DNA from: Coraliomargarita sp. CAG:312 | GTDB lineage: Bacteria; Verrucomicrobiota; Verrucomicrobiia; Opitutales; Intestinicryptomonadaceae | Reading direction: 5' to 3' | Length of the DNA: 14,860 nucleotides | Assembly (NCBI GenBank): GCA_000438015.1 | Contig: FR901638.1 | Coordinates: forward strand, 57,376-72,235 | Shown: piece by piece, positions 14,002 to 14,860 of the stretch | How the letters are laid out: every line of letters begins with the position of its first letter | How positions within the stretch are numbered: position 1 is the stretch's first letter | Position numbers and translations under genes: made by a program | The notes under the pieces: generated by a model | The model's database searches: none | Seen by the model: only the letters and a program-made list of their open reading frames with translations | Told to the model about the DNA's origin: nothing

Positions 14002-14860
14002 ATGAACGATTCCGAAGACATAAAGAAAAAGATTGCCGCTATGTCCAAAGGCAATAGCGTTGCGGTATTCGGCGCCGGAGTAAGCGGCATGGCTGCAAAA
14101 AAGCTTTTAGACAAGCTCGGAATTGAAAGCGACATATATGCCGACGGATGCGCCGCTGGGACAAATGCCAACTTTAAACCCTTCGATAAATTCCGTCCAG
14201 AAAAGCACTCTCTCATAGTTTATTCCCCAGCCTTCCGCCCGGATAATCAACACATAGCATCTGGGGAAGCCGCAGGCGCAACCGCTATTTGCGAAACGGA
14301 TCTCTCTGCAATTGTATGGCGCGGAAAAATAATCGCCGTGACAGGAACAAACGGGAAGACCACCACCACAAGCTTTATTTCCCATGCGCTATCCTTAAAC
14401 GGAACAAGAAGCGTCGCGGCGGGAAACATAGGCAAACCGCTGTGCGCATTTTGCGCGGAAAACAGCGACACATCAGGAATAACCGCCGTTTGCGAACTGA
14501 GTTCTTTCCAAACCTCGCGCATAAAATTTCTGCAGCCAGACGCGCTTGTGTGGACAAACTTCGCCCCCGACCATTTGGACTGGCACAAAAATATGGAGGA
14601 ATATTTTTTCGCAAAATTCAATACCGTGAAAAATTTGCGCGGAGAAATAATGTGCGCTGGAGACAGTGTACTGAAAGCCGCAGAAATGTTTTCCGCAACC
14701 CTTCCGGATTTCGCAAAAATATTCGGGGAAAAAAATCTTCCGCCCTGCCCCGCCCCGTTCAACTCGCCCGTGCAAGCGCAGAACTATGTGTTGTCCTGCG
14801 AAATTCTAAAGAGCTTTGGACTTTCCGAAAATGCTGTAGAACAAGCCGCAAAAACTTTCA
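14002..14860 (+). CDS. murD: UDP-MurNAc-L-alanine:D-glutamate ligase, 3' end cut by the window
   Basis: MurD adds D-glutamate as the second stem-peptide residue. The gene begins at ATG 14002, three nt after the mraY stop, and stays open to the right edge (286 codons visible). It shows the N-terminal nucleotide-sugar fold VAVFGAGVSGMAAKKLL (about 22-38), the P-loop VTGTNGKTTTTSF, GNIGKPLC, ELSSFQTSRI and the metal-site region FAPDHLDWHKNMEEYF (D190-H191). MurC and MurE also carry the P-loop, but ELSSFQ and the position after mraY point to MurD. After DHLDWH the central domain looks short: only about 60 residues lead to F253-N254, where most MurD proteins have HN after about 85. The rest of the gene and probably ftsW, murG and murC lie beyond the window. 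Confidence 0.93.
   Translation, partial: MNDSEDIKKKIAAMSKGNSVAVFGAGVSGMAAKKLLDKLGIESDIYADGCAAGTNANFKPFDKFRPEKHSLIVYSPAFRPDNQHIASGEAAGATAICETDLSAIVWRGKIIAVTGTNGKTTTTSFISHALSLNGTRSVAAGNIGKPLCAFCAENSDTSGITAVCELSSFQTSRIKFLQPDALVWTNFAPDHLDWHKNMEEYFFAKFNTVKNLRGEIMCAGDSVLKAAEMFSATLPDFAKIFGEKNLPPCPAPFNSPVQAQNYVLSCEILKSFGLSENAVEQAAKTF

Noticed and set aside
1..14860. Mobile element, CRISPR, defence or toxin system
   Set aside because: All confident genes are core housekeeping genes in familiar order; no transposase, integrase, regular spaced repeat array or tRNA was seen.

Overview
The window is an ordinary but well-preserved bacterial housekeeping region. Every confident gene lies on the + strand. 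It joins two classic clusters: rpmH-rnpA-yidD-yidC (ribosomal protein L34, RNase P protein, membrane-insertion factors) and the front of the division and cell-wall (dcw) cluster, mraZ-rsmH-ftsL-ftsI-murE-murF-mraY-murD. Between them lie a yebC-family gene and a lone leuC. The organism is Gram-negative in build: YidC has a large periplasmic domain, and MurE carries the DNPR motif of meso-diaminopimelate-adding enzymes. The basic C-terminal YidC tail, moderate GC with heavy use of ATA and GGA codons, and few strong Shine-Dalgarno sites fit the Planctomycetes-Verrucomicrobia-Chlamydiae group. My tentative guess is an Opitutae-like verrucomicrobium; that is inference, not shown by the sequence.

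Layout. Positions 1-231 hold a possible divergent gene start leaving on the left edge and an apparent back-to-back promoter pair. rpmH (232-369), rnpA (391-729) and yidD (731-1039) are tightly packed. A putative promoter overlaps the 3' end of yidD, followed by a possible 35-codon ORF and yidC (1185-3158). yebC (3253-3993) has its own near-consensus extended -10 promoter and probably its own terminator. A structured 185-nt gap leads to leuC (4179-5573), which ends in a textbook terminator. An AT-rich gap of about 370 nt ends in a four-repeat MraZ operator overlapping the mraZ promoter.

From mraZ onward the genes are nearly contiguous. rsmH/ftsL overlap by 14 nt, ftsL/ftsI by 4, and ftsI/murE and murF/mraY by 1 (TAATG), which suggests one translationally coupled operon. 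It would be controlled at least partly by MraZ autoregulation and runs past the right edge inside murD. FtsL and FtsI act in septal peptidoglycan synthesis. MurE, MurF and MurD build the UDP-MurNAc-pentapeptide, and MraY moves it to the lipid carrier. RsmH methylates 16S rRNA.

I found no mobile element, CRISPR array, tRNA, defence system or clearly new system. The points most worth a second look are the very acidic MurF C-terminal tail, the extended and structured 5' end of murE, the short ORF before yidC, the folded yebC-leuC spacer, leuC without leuD, and departures from family motifs in MurF and MurD.
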